Shown here in pieces: positions 1-8,678 of a stretch of DNA of 28,137 nucleotides (position 1 is the stretch's first letter; each line of letters opens with the position of its first letter). The translations under genes were made by a program, and so were the position numbers. Source of the stretch: Actinomycetota bacterium (GTDB taxonomy: Bacteria > Actinomycetota > Humimicrobiia > Humimicrobiales > Humimicrobiaceae); the NCBI GenBank assembly GCA_028697935.1, contig JAQVEM010000005.1, forward strand, positions 1 through 28,137, read 5' to 3'. The notes beneath the pieces were generated by a model. It was given only the letters and a program-made list of their open reading frames with translations. It had not been told where the DNA came from and searched no databases.

Positions 1-187
1 AAATAAGGTGTTCTATGAGGTGAGTTATTCCATTGATTTTTTCATTTTCATTTCTGGACCCGACTGGTACCCAGATTCCGAGTGACACAGACCTGAAATG
101 AGGCAAATATTCACTAATTATCTTTACACCATTGCTTAATTCAGTTATTTTATACTGATCAAATTTTACGCTGTTTGTTGATATTAT
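1..187 (-). CDS. M16-family zinc peptidase, N-terminal fragment (runs off the left edge)
   Basis: The minus-strand frame reads NGVKIISEYLPHFRSVSLGI, then WVPVGSRNENEKINGITHLIEHLI. This is the start of an M16 (insulinase/mitochondrial processing peptidase-like) metallopeptidase with the inverted zinc motif HLIEH. An M16 gene of the YmxG type directly after pnp is a common arrangement. It begins about 57 bases after the pnp stop, so it is probably in the same transcript. A TAG lies in frame at 208-206, and no ATG, GTG, TTG or CTG lies between it and the conserved region. The best candidate start is ATA at 187, 11 bases after a GGGAGAGG purine tract. An 18-codon ORF (240-184) in another frame lies in between. 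The family call is firm from the visible residues; the start codon is uncertain, and only about 62 residues are in the window. Confidence 0.8.
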   Translation of the reverse strand, partial: MISTNSVKFDQYKITELSNGVKIISEYLPHFRSVSLGIWVPVGSRNENEKINGITHLIEHLI

Positions 188-244
188 CTCTCTATTAACC
201 TCTCCCTATTAATATATTCACATATCAGACCAGATATCATATAT

Positions 245-2392
245 TCAAATGTCAGTTCTTTCCAGACCTATTTTCTTGCTTCTGGAATCAATATTCTCTA
301 CTTTTACAAGGACTTTATCACCGACCTTTAAATAATCCTTAACATCTTTAATCCTTTTATTTGCAACTTTTGATATATGTAGAAGTCCATCAACTCCAGG
401 AATCAGGTTAATAAATGCACCGTAGTTTGTTATTCCCACAACAGTTCCCAGAAATTCTTCTCCTACTTTTATGTCATCAATGCTTTTCAACATTCCCTCT
501 ATCTTTTTTCTGGCCATAGCAATGTTCTCATCATCAGAAGAAATAATAGAAACAATACCTTCTCCATTGTAATCACTTATATCAATTTCATCTAAATTAA
601 ACTCCTCTTTTATACTCTTTATATTCTTTCCTCCCGGACCGATAATATCACCAATTTTTTCTTTAGGTATTTTGAAAGTAGTAATTTTAGGAGCGCACTT
701 TGATAAAGTTGGTCTCGGCTCCGGTATAACTTCCAGCATTTTTTCCAGTATATATAACCTTCCTTCACGTGCCTTTTTAAGAATTTCTTTTATAATATCA
801 AGACTAATACCCTTTGTTTTCATATCCATCTGCAGCGCTGTAATTCCATTTTTCGTCCCGGCAACTTTAAAATCCATATCACCATAAAAATCTTCTATAC
901 CCTGTATATCCTTTAATATTACATATTTGTCTGACTTATCGTCTTTAATTAGCCCCATTGCAATACCTGAAACAGGATTTAATATAGGAACACCGGCGTC
1001 CATCAAAGCAAGTGTGCTGCCACATACGCTAGCCATAGATGTTGAGCCATTAGATTCAAGAATTTCTGATACGAGTCTTAAAACATATGGAAATTTATCT
1101 TCATCGGGAATCATCGGCCTCAAAGCTTTTTCAGCCAGTGCACCATGGCCAATTTCTCTTCTTTTAGGACCTCTGAGAGGCCAGGTTTCCCCTACACTGA
1201 ATGGAGGGAAATTATAGTGATGAATATATCTTTTAAACTCTTCTTTCCCAAGACTTTCTATTTTTTGTGCCTCTCTTATTGAGCCAAGAGCAAGTATTGT
1301 AAGTGCCTGTGTTTTCCCTCTTGTAAAAAGACCCATTCCATGAGTTGTATCAGGAAACAGACCTACCTCACATTTTATTTCTCTTATATCATCAGGCTTT
1401 CTCCCATCAGGTCTTATACCTTTTTCCAGAATTGTTTTCCTTACAAGCTCTCTTTCCAGCTCCTTAAAACTTATATCAATGCTTTCACCATCATCCGGGA
1501 ATTCTTTTTCAAGCTCTTTTTCCACTTCTTCTTTTAAAACTGAAACCTTATCCTGGAAAAATCCTCTTTCTGTATTATCAAGTAAAGCTTTTCTCTCTTC
1601 ATTTTCTGAATACTCTACTATTTCATCAAGAATTTTCTGAATTTTTTCTTCTGCAAGCTCTCTTACTCTCTTTTCAACATCAACATTTAATACAAATTTA
1701 TCTGTTTCTTTCTTATCCTTTCCTGCTATTTTTTTAAATTCTCTTTGAAAAGAAATTATTTTTTTTATTTCATCATGTGCTTTCTCTATAGCTTCGATCA
1801 CTATCTCTTCAGGAGCTTCTTTAGCACCTGCTTCAACCATTAAAATCGCATCTTCGGTTCCGGCTATTATTATGTCTATAATACTTTCTTCAATTTCACT
1901 ATATGTTGGATTTACTATCCAATTATCCCCTATCTTACCGATCCTTACAGCACCTACTGGTTCATCAAATGGTATATCTGATATGTATAGCAGTGTTGAG
2001 GCACCATTTATTAGAGAAACATCATAAGGAATATCCTGGTCAAATGATATTACCGTAGCAATCAGCTGCACTTCATTCCTTATATTTTTATCAAATAAAG
2101 GCCGTAGCGGCCTATCAGTTAATCTTGCATTAAGTATCGCCTTATCACTTGCTTTCCCTTCTCTTCTAAAAAACCCTCCTGGTATTTTCCCTGCTGCATA
2201 CATCCTCTCTTCGACATCTACAACAAGCGGGAAAAAATCTACAGCTTCAACAGGATTTTTATTCATTACAGCAGTAATAAGCACACCATTCCCACCAAAT
2301 TTCACCAGAATAGAATTGGCCTGCCTGGCCATCTTTCCGGTAGAAACGGCCATTTTCTTTCCACAAATATCAATTTCGTAACTCTTTTCCAT
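245..2392 (-). CDS. pnp: polyribonucleotide nucleotidyltransferase (PNPase)
   Basis: PNPase degrades RNA 3' to 5' by phosphorolysis and is a trimer in the cytoplasm. At 715 residues it matches the usual length (about 700). Domain order is canonical: first RNase PH domain (about 1-145, with ERMYAAGKIPGGFFRREG), helical linker (about 147-320, rich in Lys and Glu), second RNase PH domain (about 325-560, with the phosphate-binding GSTSMASVCGS and the acidic DIQGIEDFYGDMDFKVAGT catalytic region), KH domain (about 575-640, IGDIIGPGGKNIKSI) and S1 domain (about 645-710, GTVVGITNYGAFINL). The ATG at 2392 has AAAGGAG upstream at a rather long 14-base spacing. It lies 87 bases after rpsO, the classical rpsO-pnp pair, and is followed by an M16 peptidase gene. 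No missing catalytic segment is seen. Confidence 0.98.
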   Translation of the reverse strand: MEKSYEIDICGKKMAVSTGKMARQANSILVKFGGNGVLITAVMNKNPVEAVDFFPLVVDVEERMYAAGKIPGGFFRREGKASDKAILNARLTDRPLRPLFDKNIRNEVQLIATVISFDQDIPYDVSLINGASTLLYISDIPFDEPVGAVRIGKIGDNWIVNPTYSEIEESIIDIIIAGTEDAILMVEAGAKEAPEEIVIEAIEKAHDEIKKIISFQREFKKIAGKDKKETDKFVLNVDVEKRVRELAEEKIQKILDEIVEYSENEERKALLDNTERGFFQDKVSVLKEEVEKELEKEFPDDGESIDISFKELERELVRKTILEKGIRPDGRKPDDIREIKCEVGLFPDTTHGMGLFTRGKTQALTILALGSIREAQKIESLGKEEFKRYIHHYNFPPFSVGETWPLRGPKRREIGHGALAEKALRPMIPDEDKFPYVLRLVSEILESNGSTSMASVCGSTLALMDAGVPILNPVSGIAMGLIKDDKSDKYVILKDIQGIEDFYGDMDFKVAGTKNGITALQMDMKTKGISLDIIKEILKKAREGRLYILEKMLEVIPEPRPTLSKCAPKITTFKIPKEKIGDIIGPGGKNIKSIKEEFNLDEIDISDYNGEGIVSIISSDDENIAMARKKIEGMLKSIDDIKVGEEFLGTVVGITNYGAFINLIPGVDGLLHISKVANKRIKDVKDYLKVGDKVLVKVENIDSRSKKIGLERTDI

Positions 2393-2410
2393 ATATTATT
2401 AGAATGCTCC

Positions 2411-2428
2411 TTTAAATTATAATTTAAA
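2411..2428. repeat. 18-bp perfect AT palindrome in the rpsO-pnp spacer
   Basis: TTTAAATTATAATTTAAA is its own reverse complement. It lies immediately upstream of the AAAGGAG ribosome-binding tract of pnp. In the rpsO-pnp transcript it could form a short AU hairpin that affects pnp translation or processing. Such palindromes are not rare in DNA this AT-rich, so no function is claimed. Confidence 0.4.
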
Positions 2429-2479
2429 CTCTGGATTATAGTATTTTAAAAAGGTGTTTCTGATGACCCAGGTGTAACC

Positions 2480-2749
2480 TTATTTTCGTAATCCAAGTTC
2501 TTTTATTACTTTTTTATATCTATTTATGTCATTATTTTTTAGGTATGCAAGAAGCTTTTTTCTTTTTCCAACCATAATAACAAGCCCTCTCCTGGAATTA
2601 TTATCTTTTTTATTTACCTTCAAATGTTCATTAAGCCTGTTAATTTTTTTAGTTAAAATAGCTATCTGAACTTCGGAGGAACCAGTATCATTCTCATGAA
2701 CTTTAAACTTGTCAATTATTTTCTTTTTCTCTTCCTTTACTAAAGCCAA
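2480..2749 (-). CDS. rpsO: 30S ribosomal protein S15
   Basis: S15 binds 16S rRNA early in 30S assembly. The protein reads MALVKEEKKKIIDKFKVHEN, then the family signature DTGSSEVQIAILTKKINRLNEHL and RRGLVIMVGKRKKLLAYL. The start is placed at TTG (2749), 8 bases after AGGAGG, which gives 89 residues, the standard S15 length. A GTG three codons upstream is in frame but sits inside the ribosome-binding tract. The gene lies between ribF (203-base gap) and pnp, the usual order. It has a likely promoter of its own about 30-60 bases upstream. Confidence 0.97.
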   Translation of the reverse strand: MALVKEEKKKIIDKFKVHENDTGSSEVQIAILTKKINRLNEHLKVNKKDNNSRRGLVIMVGKRKKLLAYLKNNDINRYKKVIKELGLRK

Positions 2750-2779
2750 TTTCCTCACCTCCTAAAATTTCCGTAGTAT

Positions 2780-2808
2780 AATTTATCATAACTGCATACT
2801 AATTACAA
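2780..2808 (-). promoter_or_regulatory. probable sigma-70-type promoter of rpsO (extended -10)
   Basis: On the minus strand TTGTAA (2808-2803) is followed after 17 bases by TAAATT (2785-2780), with TGA directly in front of the -10 (extended -10). It lies in the 203-base ribF-rpsO gap and would give a leader of about 25 bases ending in AGGAGG. The first bases (TTGTAATT) and the TTATGATA just upstream of and into the -10 also occur in the nusA promoter. The rest of the gap holds only weak hairpins (for example TAGAG/CTCTA near 2910). Confidence 0.45.
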
Positions 2809-2961
2809 TTTAATCCATTTTTAATTTTCTTTTTACACATGTTATTAAGTTGTATATACTATTAAAATATATATTATTAAAAATAATTTTACCACTATAG
2901 AGCATTTCTCTCTACCCGCATAACATGTCGTTATTTATTTCTGCCAGATTTTATTCATTTA

Positions 2962-3924
2962 CTAAATTTTATCTGAATTAAATTTAATTTTAAAATATTC
3001 TAATGCATATTCAATATCAAGTTTTATACGTTTTATTAATTCATCTTTATTATCAAACACCATTTCGTCCCTTAATTTCTCCAAAAAAGTGATTTTAATT
3101 TTTTTATTATATATGTTACCACTAAAATTCAGTAAATAGGCTTCAATTCGTTTTCCTGATTCTTTAAATGTAGGGTTATTCCCAACATTAATCACAGCCG
3201 GGTATATTTTTTCTTCTTCATTAATAAAAACTGTCCCGATATAAACACCATCAGCGGGTATTATATATAACTCACATATATTAATATTTGCAGTTGGAAA
3301 TCCGAGTAGCCTGCCCCTGCCTGCACCCTTTGTAACAACTCCATCGATCTGCGGGTTTCTTCCCAGTAAATTTGATGCTTCTCTTATCCTGCCTTCAGAA
3401 TAGTATTTCCTTATAGCCGTACTTGATACTATTTCACCATTTACCTTTAACAGGGGTACAACATTTACCTTAACACAATAAGACTCTAAAAAATTTTTAA
3501 GAAATGACACGTCACCTGCAGCTTGATAACCAAAACGAAAACCCTCTCCCACAAAAATTTCTCTTATATGAAGTTTGTTGATAAGAATATCCCTGCAAAA
3601 TTGTTCGGGGGTTAATTTTAAAAAATCCGGGTTAATATCAGCAATTATTATACAGTCGATATCCATTGCATCTATAATTTTAATTTTTTCTTCAAAAGGA
3701 ATTATGAGCTTCTTAAGTGTATTATTTCTGGCCACATTAACCGGTGGCCTGTTAAAAGTTAAAACTATGCTGCTACAGCTCACCGCTCTTGCTCTGTCGA
3801 TACATTTATTTATTATTTTTTTGTGGCCCAGATGAACACCATCAAAAAATCCTATAACCACAATAGAATTCTTGTACTTAAAATTTTCTTTATCTATCTT
3901 TTCTAAATCCACTATTTCAGCCAA
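2962..3924 (-). CDS. ribF: bifunctional riboflavin kinase / FAD synthetase
   Basis: It phosphorylates riboflavin to FMN and adenylylates FMN to FAD. The 320 residues match the prokaryotic bifunctional family. The N-terminal nucleotidyltransferase domain (about 15-160) has GFFDGVHLGHKKII at about 25-38 and FVGEGFRFGYQAAGDV. SSTAIRKYYSEG bridges to the riboflavin kinase domain (about 185-315), which carries GRGRLLGFPTANI with the PTAN ligand motif and NVGNNPTF. The start at 3924 is TTG, with AAGGAG 11 bases upstream. It lies 62 bases after truB, in the conserved truB-ribF-rpsO order. Confidence 0.96.
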   Translation of the reverse strand: MAEIVDLEKIDKENFKYKNSIVVIGFFDGVHLGHKKIINKCIDRARAVSCSSIVLTFNRPPVNVARNNTLKKLIIPFEEKIKIIDAMDIDCIIIADINPDFLKLTPEQFCRDILINKLHIREIFVGEGFRFGYQAAGDVSFLKNFLESYCVKVNVVPLLKVNGEIVSSTAIRKYYSEGRIREASNLLGRNPQIDGVVTKGAGRGRLLGFPTANINICELYIIPADGVYIGTVFINEEEKIYPAVINVGNNPTFKESGKRIEAYLLNFSGNIYNKKIKITFLEKLRDEMVFDNKDELIKRIKLDIEYALEYFKIKFNSDKI

Positions 3925-3986
3925 TAACCTGCTGGCTCCTTACTAAAAAATTAAATTTTTAATAAAATGAATAAATATTAAATTTT

Positions 3987-5020
3987 TCAATCCACTCCAT
4001 CAATAAAAGAAATTATATTTTTTGTTAGTTTTTGTTTTTTTTCAGCCATATTTCTAACCCTGTCACCTTTATCACAAAACACTTCTTCACTTATAACTTC
4101 ATGTACCGCAAGTAGATTTGAGTTACTATCCAGTATGTTAACAAAACTCCCTTTTTTAAATAAACCTGTATTACCGGTTAATCTATTTTCTATCATTTCC
4201 TCTGTAAGAGGCCATCCATTCTTAATAGAACTTATATATCTATTCTTTACATATACATTCTCCATTTTCTCCAGTAATCTTTTTAGTGGTACTATACAAG
4301 AAGCCGGCTCAATATATTTTTCTACAGAAAGATGACCCTCAAGCACATTCTTTATAAAATCTTCTACACTAATACTGTCTTCAAGTTTATAATCGTTAAT
4401 TAATGTTCTTTTTAGTTCTTTTAATGAAGCTCCTGTTCCAAGTAATTCACCGATATCATAGGCCAGTGATCTTATATATGTACCAGAACTACAGTTAACT
4501 TTAATTTCAACTAAATCTTTTTCAATGGAGACTGGCTCAAGATTATAAATATTTACTATTTTTGGTTCTAATTCTACCCGGTGTCCCTTTCTTGCCAGTC
4601 TGTATGAGGGACTCCCTTTATATTTTACTGCTGAATACACCGGAGGTTTCTGTTTTATTTTGCCTTTAAATTTATTAAGAACATCTACTACTTTATCTTT
4701 ATCTATATCTTCAACTTTCTTCTCAGCCAGAATCTTCCCACTGAGATCCCATGTATCTGTAACTACTCCCAGTTTTAGCTGTGCAATATATTCTTTATTT
4801 AATGTTAAAAAATATTTGAATAATTTAGTGGCTTTATTTATTAATACAATAAGCAGACCTTCTGCTGCAGGGTCCAGAGTCCCCGCATGTCCGATTTTCT
4901 TTAAAAAAAAACTTTTTTTAAATTCCTTATAATATCATAAGATGTTACAGACGGTGGTTTATTTATTAATAAAATACCGTCAAAATCCTTCAGGTAATCT
5001 GATTTACAATTCCTATCCAT
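3987..5020 (-). CDS. truB: tRNA pseudouridine-55 synthase, reading frame broken once at a T9 run
   Basis: TruB makes pseudouridine 55 in the T loop of tRNAs. The ATG at 5020 overlaps the nrnA stop by 8 bases and opens a frame reading MDRNCKSDYLKDFDGILLIN, then KPPSVTSYDIIRN, ending at TAA just after a run of nine T (minus strand, 4911-4903). One extra base, or a -1 slip, there restores LKKIGHAGTLDPAAEGLL, with catalytic Asp at about residue 50, and the frame stays open to 3987. The rest carries QKPPVYSAVKYKG, RLARKG, the CSSGTYIRSLAYDIGELLG motif and a PUA-like C-terminus. The restored length is 344 residues, a little longer than usual (about 300). Everything downstream is well conserved, so an assembly error or slippage is likelier than gene decay. 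A GTG-started fragment (4640-3987) alone would lack the catalytic Asp. Confidence 0.9.
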
Positions 5021-6014
5021 TGTCTATACTTTCTTTAACTGACTTTTTTAAATTATTCATTACAGTTCTCAGACTCCCTCTATCGGCATACGCAGAAGCC
5101 ATTTTGTGTCCCCCACCATTAAATTTACTTGCAATTTTGAAAAGATCGATATTGCTATCAGAGGTTCTGAGACTAATTTTAAAGCATCTTTTTTCAGTTT
5201 GTTTAATTAAAGCTGCGATTTTTACTTTTTCTGCACTTCTCAATAAATCAATAATCCCATCCTGGGCAGAAAAAGGTAGATTTAATTTTTTAAAATCTTT
5301 TTGTAGAACATAAGAATATATAAGACCTGTAGAATGTATAAACTCAATCCTTTGAAAAACAATCTGTATTAGCTTAAATCTCTCCAGAGGTTCACACTCA
5401 TATATATATTTACTAATCTTAGAAGGATATACATTAAATTTAAGCAATTCACTTACTGTTTTATGAACATCAGAATTTGTATTGCTATATTGAAATTTTC
5501 CCGTATCAGTAAGTATCCCGATATAAATACCCTCAGCTATTATATCATCCATCATTCCCGGGTAATTGCTGGATATGAGTTCATATAAAATCTCTGCAGT
5601 GGCTGATTTTTTTATATCCACAATATTCAGGTCGCCAAAATTGGTATTATTATAATGATGGTCAATGTTTACTATATATTTAAAATTATCTTTTAAATCT
5701 TTAAAATCGAGATTCATTCTGTGCTCGTCAGCACAATCCAGACAGATACATATATATTGCCTGTTATTATCAGATTTTTTTATTTTCTCAAAATTTTTAT
5801 AAATCCTGTCAATATAGGGTAGAAATTTATATTGATAGGGAATTTCGCAGTTACAAACAAGCATTACGTCTTTCTTAAGTAAAACCAGTAACTGATAAAG
5901 TGCTATCTGTGAACCTAATGAATCGCCATCAGGACAATCATGGGTTATAATTACAAATTTATTATTAGCATCTATAATTTTTGATATCTTACCGTATAAT
6001 TTATTTACATCCAA
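5013..6014 (-). CDS. nrnA: DHH-family phosphoesterase, NrnA-type (nanoRNase / pAp phosphatase)
   Basis: The DHH/DHHA1 family member next to rbfA and truB is usually NrnA, which degrades oligoribonucleotides of 2-5 nucleotides and dephosphorylates pAp. The 333-residue protein has the metal-binding motifs in order: ITHDCPDGDSLGSQ (about 23-36), CLDCADEHR (about 94), the NIDHHYNN signature (about 120) and GILTDTGKFQYSNT (about 170). The C-terminal DHHA1 domain has FNGGGHKMASAYA. The start is TTG at 6014, with an AGGT tract 8 bases upstream. It lies 14 bases after rbfA and overlaps the truB start by 8 bases, which suggests coupled translation. Substrate preference within the family (nanoRNA, pAp or c-di-NMP products) cannot be told from sequence. 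Confidence 0.9.
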   Translation of the reverse strand: MDVNKLYGKISKIIDANNKFVIITHDCPDGDSLGSQIALYQLLVLLKKDVMLVCNCEIPYQYKFLPYIDRIYKNFEKIKKSDNNRQYICICLDCADEHRMNLDFKDLKDNFKYIVNIDHHYNNTNFGDLNIVDIKKSATAEILYELISSNYPGMMDDIIAEGIYIGILTDTGKFQYSNTNSDVHKTVSELLKFNVYPSKISKYIYECEPLERFKLIQIVFQRIEFIHSTGLIYSYVLQKDFKKLNLPFSAQDGIIDLLRSAEKVKIAALIKQTEKRCFKISLRTSDSNIDLFKIASKFNGGGHKMASAYADRGSLRTVMNNLKKSVKESIDNG

Positions 6015-6028
6015 TTATGCTAACCTGC

Positions 6029-6376
6029 TTACTGACTATTGTCTTTATCCAGATCATCAAGTATCTTTGATATCCTTATACCGGTGTCTATAGATTTATC
6101 ATATAAAAACTTTATGCTGGGCACACTCCTGAGCTTTAATCTCTGTTTTAGATTTCTCTTTATAAATCCTTTACAGCTATTCAGGCCTTCAAGACTTCTT
6201 TTGATTTCATATTCATCACCCATTATGCTTACAAAAACATCCAGCCACTTAAAATCTACCGATAGTTCCGTACCTGTAACAGTTACAAATCCTATTCTGG
6301 GATCATTTACTTTTGTATTAATTATAAAACTGATTTCCCTTTTTATATCTATTTCAGCTTTTTTTATTTTATCCAT
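6029..6376 (-). CDS. rbfA: ribosome-binding factor A
   Basis: RbfA is a KH-like 30S maturation factor that acts on the 5' end of 16S rRNA. The start is put at ATG 6376 (MDKIKKAEIDIKREISFIIN), 6 bases after CAGGTG, giving 115 residues, normal for the family. A GTG three codons upstream overlaps that ribosome-binding tract. Family features seen are DPRIGFVTVTGTELSVDFKW, the KGFIKRNLKQRLKLRSVPSI segment and the C-terminal DKSIDTGIRISKIL. It lies 36 bases downstream of infB and 14 upstream of nrnA, the usual order. Confidence 0.95.
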   Translation of the reverse strand: MDKIKKAEIDIKREISFIINTKVNDPRIGFVTVTGTELSVDFKWLDVFVSIMGDEYEIKRSLEGLNSCKGFIKRNLKQRLKLRSVPSIKFLYDKSIDTGIRISKILDDLDKDNSQ

Positions 6377-6412
6377 TTTAAACACCTGCAGTTTTACATC
6401 ATCTCATGCATA

Positions 6413-8536
6413 TTATTTTTCTTCAAAAAATTCAAGCATATCTCCAATGTTAATGTCCTGAAAATTATCTATTCTTATTCCACATTCATATCCTGATGTA
6501 ACTTTTTTCACATCTTCCTTAAAGCGATGCAGGGTTGCAACCCTGCCTTCAAAAATCACATTACCGTCTCTTATCACATTTACTAAATTACCTCTTTCAA
6601 CTTCACCTTCGAGAATATAAGAACCTGCAACTACTCCAGCTTTTGGTAACTTAAATATTTCTCTTACTTCAGCCTTACCCATGCTGACTTTCTTAACTTC
6701 AGGTTTTAATAATCCTTTTAAGGCGAGTGTTATATCATCGATTAATTTATAGATGATATCATATGTCCTTACTTCTACACCTTCTTTTTTATATAGTTGT
6801 TCTGCGCTTTTGGTTAATGATACACCAAAGCCAATTACTATAGCATTCGAAGCTATAGCAAGCATAATATCGCTTTCTGTTATTGCACCTATTGCTTTAT
6901 GTATTATTTCAATTTTAATTTTCTCTTCCTTTATATCACCAAGCGATTTTACCAGTGCATCAAGCGAGCCCTGGGAATCTGCTTTAAGGATTATTTTTAA
7001 TTTTATTAATTCAATCTCTTTTGATAGTTCTGATAATTTTTCCAGGGTTAATGTTCTCCTTGAATCAGCTATTTTCATCATTTTTGTTTCATATTCTTTC
7101 CTTTGCAGAAGCTCCTTAGCCGATTTTTCATCTTTAACAACAAATAATTTATCACCGGCTTTTGGAACTGAAGGAAAACCTGTAATTTCTACAGGCTGGG
7201 ATAAAATTGCTTCTTTAATCAAGTTTCCATATTCATCCCTTATTGACCTTACCCTTCCAAATGAATTACCGGTAATAAAAGAATCACCAACTTTTATTTT
7301 GCCCCTTTTTACTATTACTGTTCCTGCAGGACCTATGCTTTTATCCAGCCTTGATTCAATTATAATTCCTGTTCCCGTAGAATCAGGGTTTCCCTTTATA
7401 TCATTTAAATCTGCAACAAGTAGAATCATTTCGAGAAATTCTTCAAGATTGATCCTCTTCCTGGCAGAGATTTCTATACAAATAGTATCTCCACCCCATT
7501 CTTCCGGAACAAGATTGTATTCGGTAAGACCTTTTTTAATTTTTTCTGGATCCGCATCAGGCAGGTCTATTTTATTTATAGCAATAATAATTGGAACACC
7601 AGCTTCCTTTGCATGATTTATTGCTTCAACAGTCTGGGGCATGATTCCATCATTTGCAGCTATAACAATTACTGCAATATCTGTAACACTGGCACCTCTT
7701 GCTCTGATAGAGGTAAAAGCTTCGTGACCCGGCGTATCTATAAAAGTAATTTTTCTATTCTTATATTCAACCTGATAGGCACCTATTCGCTGTGTTATCC
7801 CTCCGTGCTCGCTTACTGCTACATTTGTTTCCCTTATAACATCAAGCAAAGTTGTTTTTCCATGGTCCACATGTCCCATTACAGTTACAATTGGTGGTCT
7901 GGGCTTCAGATCTTCTTCAGTGTCTTCAGAAAACTCATCCAGCCTGTCATCAAAACCAACAATATGATACTTAAAATTATATTCCTGTGATAAAAATTCT
8001 ATTAAATCTCTGCTCAGTGATTGGTTTATATTAACAACCTCACCCATATTAAATAATAACTCAATTATTTCATGCGAGGGCACATTTATTTTCTCTGATA
8101 ATTTTTTTATGGTTATTCCTTCAGGTAATTCGATTAGCTTTTTTATCTCAGGCCGCTTTTTTGAATCTTTTTCAAAACCTTCCTGTATTTCTTTTGATGC
8201 TTTTTTGCCTTTTGTTTTATCCTGCGATGATTTCTTTTTCCTGGCCGGTCTTACTTTCAGCCTTCCCTCTTTTTCTTCTTTATCAAGCTCTTTATCAATT
8301 ACGCTCTTGATACTTAACTTTTTTTCTTTTTCCCAATCTGTTTTTACTTTCAGCTTAGCTTCGGTCTTTTGGGGTTTTTCTCTCTCAGACATCACAATCT
8401 CTTCTACTTTTTCAGTTTTCTTTGTTTTCGTCTTTACAGTAGCTGTATCCAGGGCTTTTTTCTCCTTTAAATGGCTTGTTTTTCCCTCTTTAATTGTATT
8501 AATTTTACTTTTACTTTTTTCTTTATTATCACTCAT
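6413..8536 (-). CDS. infB: translation initiation factor IF-2
   Basis: IF-2 is the GTPase that brings initiator fMet-tRNA to the 30S subunit and promotes subunit joining. It has 707 residues: a Lys/Glu-rich low-complexity N-terminus (1 to about 135), an IF2-N domain (about 138-192, ITIKKLSEKINVPSHEIIEL), the GTPase domain with GHVDHGKTT (221-229), DTPGH (267-271) and NKID (321-324), beta-barrel domains, and the C-terminal initiator-tRNA domain ending at FQDINIGDMLEFFEEK. The ATG at 8536 has only a weak GGTAAAG tract before it. It follows nusA by 142 bases. The ylxR/rplGA-type genes often found between nusA and infB are absent, since that gap is too small to hold one. Confidence 0.98.
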   Translation of the reverse strand: MSDNKEKSKSKINTIKEGKTSHLKEKKALDTATVKTKTKKTEKVEEIVMSEREKPQKTEAKLKVKTDWEKEKKLSIKSVIDKELDKEEKEGRLKVRPARKKKSSQDKTKGKKASKEIQEGFEKDSKKRPEIKKLIELPEGITIKKLSEKINVPSHEIIELLFNMGEVVNINQSLSRDLIEFLSQEYNFKYHIVGFDDRLDEFSEDTEEDLKPRPPIVTVMGHVDHGKTTLLDVIRETNVAVSEHGGITQRIGAYQVEYKNRKITFIDTPGHEAFTSIRARGASVTDIAVIVIAANDGIMPQTVEAINHAKEAGVPIIIAINKIDLPDADPEKIKKGLTEYNLVPEEWGGDTICIEISARKRINLEEFLEMILLVADLNDIKGNPDSTGTGIIIESRLDKSIGPAGTVIVKRGKIKVGDSFITGNSFGRVRSIRDEYGNLIKEAILSQPVEITGFPSVPKAGDKLFVVKDEKSAKELLQRKEYETKMMKIADSRRTLTLEKLSELSKEIELIKLKIILKADSQGSLDALVKSLGDIKEEKIKIEIIHKAIGAITESDIMLAIASNAIVIGFGVSLTKSAEQLYKKEGVEVRTYDIIYKLIDDITLALKGLLKPEVKKVSMGKAEVREIFKLPKAGVVAGSYILEGEVERGNLVNVIRDGNVIFEGRVATLHRFKEDVKKVTSGYECGIRIDNFQDINIGDMLEFFEEK

Positions 8537-8678
8537 AACTTTACCAAATCACACTACCTTACTGACCCGCTTTTATTTTTTTAACACAGGACGGAATAAT
8601 ATTTTTCTGCCTCTATTAACTAATTATGCCAGAACATTATCTATTATGCCGTATCACCTATCAGACATTTTTTATATC

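Noticed and set aside
2411..2428. AT palindrome before pnp as an operator
   Set aside because: Perfect AT palindromes of this size can arise by chance in DNA this AT-rich, and no repeat copies were noticed; kept only as a low-confidence feature.
3987..4640. truB as a short GTG-started gene
   Set aside because: It would lack the catalytic Asp block, which is present in the same frame directly upstream; the frame break at the T run explains the short ORF.
6753..7616. Plus-strand ORF of 287 codons
   Set aside because: It lies wholly antisense to infB, whose domains are intact. The product is low-complexity Ser/Ile/Leu-rich, with no family resemblance and no ribosome-binding tract.
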